DNA from: S010-25 sp964441285
GTDB taxonomy: Bacteria > Pseudomonadota > Gammaproteobacteria > SZUA-229
Direction: 5' to 3'
NCBI GenBank assembly: GCA_964441285.1
Contig: CAYTUK010000004.1
Coordinates: 119,799-183,798, forward strand
Length of the DNA: 64,000 nucleotides
Shown: positions 61,146 to 64,000 of the stretch, piece by piece
How the letters are laid out: every line of letters begins with the position of its first letter
Position numbering within the stretch: the stretch's first letter is position 1
Translations under genes and position numbers: made by a program
The notes under the pieces: model-generated
Seen by the model: the letters and a program-made list of their open reading frames with translations, nothing else
Told to the model about the DNA's origin: nothing
The model's database searches: none

Positions 61146-63548
61146 ATGTCACAGCGGACAGATAAATTTGAGGAGAAACTGCCCGCCCGAATTACCGGAC
61201 TGGTTTTCTGGGGGTTGATTTTTGTTGGTTTGCTGATTGCTGTGATTGCTTTACATAGCGCAGAAGCAAGATTAAAAGATCAGTATACAATTCGAGCGCG
61301 TGCGCTCGCTTACGAAATTGAAAATATAGTTGATCAATATCCCTATAAGCCTGTCATCAAAACGGCAGCCAGCCGTATACGTGTTAAAGTCAATGCACTA
61401 AAATCTATGCTTGATTTTAGTGCAGTATCAATAACTGAAGGTAAAACAAAACTGGTTATTGGTGTGCCTGAAAAGGACGATGATGTGTTCAACTATATTA
61501 TCCATTATTATCCAAAAAATTCCACGCTACTACAGACGATTAATCTGAAGATATATTGTGCGAATTCGACAACGACTATTGCGAGGATACGTAAGCAGGT
61601 ATTATTATCCATTGGACTCGGGTTAATTCTTTTTGGGTTTTTGTTACAACGTATATTACAAAGAATGCTGAGCGCACCCTTTCAGAAAATGGTGGCTACT
61701 GCCAGGCAGTTTTCAAAAGGTAATGAAAAAGCAAGATTCGATGATACCCGCCAGGATGAGTTTGGTTATCTTGGTGGATTTATTAATGATGCCATTGATA
61801 TGATCCTGGGACATAAGAATAAACTGGTCAAAGCACTTGACCGTGCCTCACGCTCGGAAAAGGCGTTAAGCATACAAAAAGAACGTGCAGAGATAACATT
61901 ATATTCTATTACTGATTCAGTGATAACCGCAGATAAACAGGAGCGCATTTTGTATGTCAATCCTGCTGCTGAGGTTTTACTGGGGGTGGTGGAAAAAAAT
62001 ATAATTAACCAGCCGTTTAATCAGGTTTTCAATATTGTTGATGAGAATACCTCGGTTGTACTTGAGGACCCTTTGCACAAGTGTTTTGTTACTAAACAAA
62101 CGGTGCATTTACCAGAACACTCGTCCCTGATGATTGATGGTGTTTCTCTGGTGTCAATTGAAGCATCAATTGCACCGATGAAATCTAGTTCGGGCGATTT
62201 AATTGGTGCGGTAATCGTGATACAGGATGTGAGTCATACACGTCGGCTGACGCGGCAGTTATCATATCATGCAAGCCATGATTTATTAACAGGTTTATAC
62301 AATAGAAGAAGATTTGAAGAGCACCTTAAAGAAGTCTTGCACAATGTAGTAGAAAATAAAGAATTTCACTCGCTTTTTTATCTTGATCTGGATAATTTTA
62401 AAATTGTAAACGATACCTGTGGTCATGTTGCGGGAGATGAATTGTTAAAACAATTACCCTCATTATTTAATAATGTGTTACGAAGTGGTGATATTGTTGC
62501 CAGACTGGGTGGTGATGAATTTGGTATTATTCTTGAAAATTGCAGGTTGGAACAAGCCTCAACCATAGCCGAAAAAATTCGGCAGATAATTAAGGATTAC
62601 AGGTTTGTTTGGGGTGATAAGATATTTGAAATAGGTGTCAGTATCGGTGTGGTTGGTATTGATGCGAAACACATTGATATGGCAAAGATATTAAGTTCGG
62701 CGGATATTGCCTGTTACGCAGCAAAAGATTCGGGCAGAAACCGAGTGCATGTTTATGAGCCATCTGATGAGGTTGTATCAGAACGTTTTGGCCAAATTGG
62801 CTGGACGGAAAGAATCTTGCATGCAATGGAAAATAACCGTTTTCGTCTTTTTCAGCAACCTATTATCGGGATTTCTGGCAAGTTTGTCGAACACCATGAA
62901 GTTTTAATTCGTATGTTAGATGATAATGATAAAATTATCCTGCCAGGAGCTTTTCTGCCTGCTGCTGAACGGTATGGATTAATGCATGATATTGATCGAT
63001 GGGTTATTTCAAAAACGTTTAAATATATGAGCAGGGATGTCTCATTTGATCTGATTGCCGGCACCGATAGAATCTTAACAATTAATTTGTCAGGTGATTC
63101 TATTAATGATGATTCACTGCTAGATTTTATCCTACATGAAAAAACGATTAACAATATATCATTAGTAAATGTTTGTTTTGAGGTGACAGAAACAGTTGCT
63201 ATCAGTAATTTAACCAAGGCAGCACATTTTATTTATGAATTAAAAAAGCTAGGTTGTCAGTTTGCACTGGACGATTTTGGTAGTGGTTTAAGTTCGTTTA
63301 CTTATTTAAAAACACTGCCAGTTGATTATCTTAAAATTGATGGCAGCTTTGTTCGTGATGTTTCTCGAGATAAAATTGATCGTGCTATGGTGGAATCTAT
63401 ACAGCAGATTGGTAAGGCGATGAACCTGAAAACCATCGCTGAACATGTTGAGGATGAATCCACGTTATCTGTTTTAAAGGAGATCGGTATCGATTATGTA
63501 CAGGGTTATTATTTGGGTCGCCCCGATATGTTTAATACTGACGATTAG
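61146..63548 (+). CDS. Membrane sensor protein with HAMP, PAS, GGDEF and EAL domains
   Basis: 800 residues, predicted to make and/or degrade cyclic di-GMP. It has a membrane helix (about 16-38), a periplasmic sensor region (40-150) and a second helix (about 152-170). HAMP (170-225) and PAS (about 250-360, with ITDSVITADKQERILYVNPAAEVLLG) follow. The GGDEF domain (about 370-530) has an intact RLGGDEFG. The EAL domain (about 550-795) has EVLIR in place of EALxR, with DDFGSGLSSFTYLKTLPVDY and AEHVED intact. Both activities look possible. Confidence 0.93.
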   Translation: MSQRTDKFEEKLPARITGLVFWGLIFVGLLIAVIALHSAEARLKDQYTIRARALAYEIENIVDQYPYKPVIKTAASRIRVKVNALKSMLDFSAVSITEGKTKLVIGVPEKDDDVFNYIIHYYPKNSTLLQTINLKIYCANSTTTIARIRKQVLLSIGLGLILFGFLLQRILQRMLSAPFQKMVATARQFSKGNEKARFDDTRQDEFGYLGGFINDAIDMILGHKNKLVKALDRASRSEKALSIQKERAEITLYSITDSVITADKQERILYVNPAAEVLLGVVEKNIINQPFNQVFNIVDENTSVVLEDPLHKCFVTKQTVHLPEHSSLMIDGVSLVSIEASIAPMKSSSGDLIGAVIVIQDVSHTRRLTRQLSYHASHDLLTGLYNRRRFEEHLKEVLHNVVENKEFHSLFYLDLDNFKIVNDTCGHVAGDELLKQLPSLFNNVLRSGDIVARLGGDEFGIILENCRLEQASTIAEKIRQIIKDYRFVWGDKIFEIGVSIGVVGIDAKHIDMAKILSSADIACYAAKDSGRNRVHVYEPSDEVVSERFGQIGWTERILHAMENNRFRLFQQPIIGISGKFVEHHEVLIRMLDDNDKIILPGAFLPAAERYGLMHDIDRWVISKTFKYMSRDVSFDLIAGTDRILTINLSGDSINDDSLLDFILHEKTINNISLVNVCFEVTETVAISNLTKAAHFIYELKKLGCQFALDDFGSGLSSFTYLKTLPVDYLKIDGSFVRDVSRDKIDRAMVESIQQIGKAMNLKTIAEHVEDESTLSVLKEIGIDYVQGYYLGRPDMFNTDD

Positions 63549-63570
63549 TCAAGTCCGTCCATTTTGACCT

Positions 63571-63608
63571 GGGTAGTATATTAAAAAATGGGTAGCATAT
63601 TAAAAAAG
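63571..63608 (+). repeat. Two tandem 19-bp units
   Basis: GGGTAGTATATTAAAAAAT is followed directly by GGGTAGCATATTAAAAAAG, 17 of 19 bases identical. It lies between the GGDEF/EAL gene and the truncated minus-strand gene. Confidence 0.7.
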
Positions 63609-63609
63609 G

Positions 63610-63776
63610 TTACTGATTGGCTATTGTAACCGATGGAGCCTGTTGCAAACAGGAAGTGGCTGCATAGGATCTACCCTCAGAGTAACCTCCTTCGAGTGCA
63701 CCATCCATCTGACTTTTAGGTAACTGCTGATTAATGTATGTGCGCATATCTTGTGCCTGAATTTCCCAGCTTCTTC
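63610..63776 (-). pseudogene. C-terminal remnant of an unidentified gene cut by IS66
   Basis: On the minus strand, reading out of the IS66 terminus, the frame encodes SWEIQAQDMRTYINQQLPKS, then QMDGALEGGYSEGRSYAATS, and ends at 63610. I do not recognise the family. The IS end at 63777 falls inside the frame, so only about 55 residues of the original gene remain visible. Confidence 0.5.
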
Positions 63777-63945
63777 GTAAGCGTCTAGCCAACCCCACCT
63801 ATCATAGCGGCTAATTTTTTGTTAACAGCACGTTCCAGGGTAACAGGTAGTCAATGTTTTCGGGGTCCATCGGTAACTGCTCTAACAGGTAGCGTAGGTA
63901 ATCAAACGGGATCAAACCATTAGCCTTTGCAGTTTCGACAAGGCT
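63777..63945 (-). mobile_element. End of an IS66-family insertion sequence
   Basis: The terminus GTAAGCGTCTAGCCAACCCC at 63777 matches the usual IS66-family end (GTAA...). Just inside it, the minus strand encodes the C-terminus of the IS66 transposase, so this is the 3' end of the element. Homology stops near 63945, so the element is incomplete in this window. Confidence 0.8.
63811..63945 (-). pseudogene. IS66 family transposase, C-terminal fragment
   Basis: Minus-strand translation gives SLVETAKANGLIPFDYLRYL, then LEQLPMDPENIDYLLPWNVL, ending LTKN and stop at 63811. This is the well-conserved IS66 transposase C-terminus (SLIETAKANGLxPxxYL ... LLPWN). Upstream of the serine the reading frame no longer resembles transposase, and in-frame stops appear near 63985. 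It is therefore truncated or interrupted by other DNA. Confidence 0.85.
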
Positions 63946-64000
63946 TGTACTGGTCAAGTCCAACCGGACACTTTTTTTAGAGAATTTTCATCGTTAATTG

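Noticed and set aside
63549..63972. GTCAAGTCC at both 63549 and 63954 as insertion-sequence ends
   Set aside because: The two are in the same orientation and match for only nine bases, so they do not form terminal inverted repeats.

Overview
The window is a chromosomal segment of a gammaproteobacterium of moderate, slightly AT-leaning base composition. The evidence is gene order and protein character. A tRNA-Pro/Arg/His/Leu cluster leads into tig-clpP-clpX-lon-hupB, then tRNA-Val/tRNA-Asp, ppiD, fabI and yejABEF, an order I associate with Pseudomonas, Oceanospirillales and Thiotrichales relatives. I also see AcnB, IscR/IscU, CysG, RNase R, RlmB and a class 2 (membrane) PyrD. The genus cannot be fixed from the sequence alone.

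Layout. 1-1.6 kb: end of an operon with a DUF1538 membrane transporter, a P-II-like protein and a CBS protein. 1.65-2.5 kb: folD on the minus strand. 2.67-3.43 kb: four tRNAs with degenerate tRNA 3'-end copies in the spacers. 3.5-12.5 kb: protein folding and proteolysis (tig, clpP, clpX, lon, hupB, two tRNAs, ppiD). 12.6-20.5 kb: a dicarboxylate/amino-acid symporter, fabI and the oligopeptide-type ABC importer yejABEF. 20.6-27.1 kb: a small zinc-ribbon/HEAT protein, an iscR-iscU cluster without iscS, acnB, crcB plus a DUF190 gene, and serS. 27.5-34.7 kb: a compact nitrite-to-nitrous-oxide module (nirK, norC, norB, norE, norF, norQ, norD) with FNR/DNR-type boxes before nirK and norC. 34.9-43.0 kb: roxA-like hydroxylase, divergent metR/metE, nnrD, tsaE and an AmiC-type amidase. 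43.2-46.0 kb: nhaD, then a minus-strand arsC-wrbA-DUF2069 operon whose arsC is frameshifted. 46.2-52.7 kb: a LysM lipoprotein, acyP, an orphan GspE/PilB-type ATPase, a DUF302 protein, a glutaredoxin, cysG and an SH3 protein. 52.9-63.5 kb: tRNA-Leu(CAG), rnr, rlmB, a COG4255/RpfE-like gene, recJ, pyrD, a small membrane protein and a GGDEF/EAL protein. The right edge holds the end of an IS66-family element inserted into a minus-strand gene.

Most proteins belong to known families. The least explained signal is a roughly 130-140 bp dispersed repeat found four times (20.65, 47.33, 49.94 and 51.87 kb). It has long imperfect terminal inverted repeats. The inner stem differs between two subfamilies but keeps its pairing, and the distinguishable ends are swapped relative to the core. 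Every copy lies between co-directional genes just upstream of a start codon. Other points for follow-up are the shortened isc cluster, the FNR/DNR-type promoter of nor at -41.5, a hairpin sitting between Shine-Dalgarno and AUG at 60.7 kb, and PII-fold genes placed next to two different transporters.
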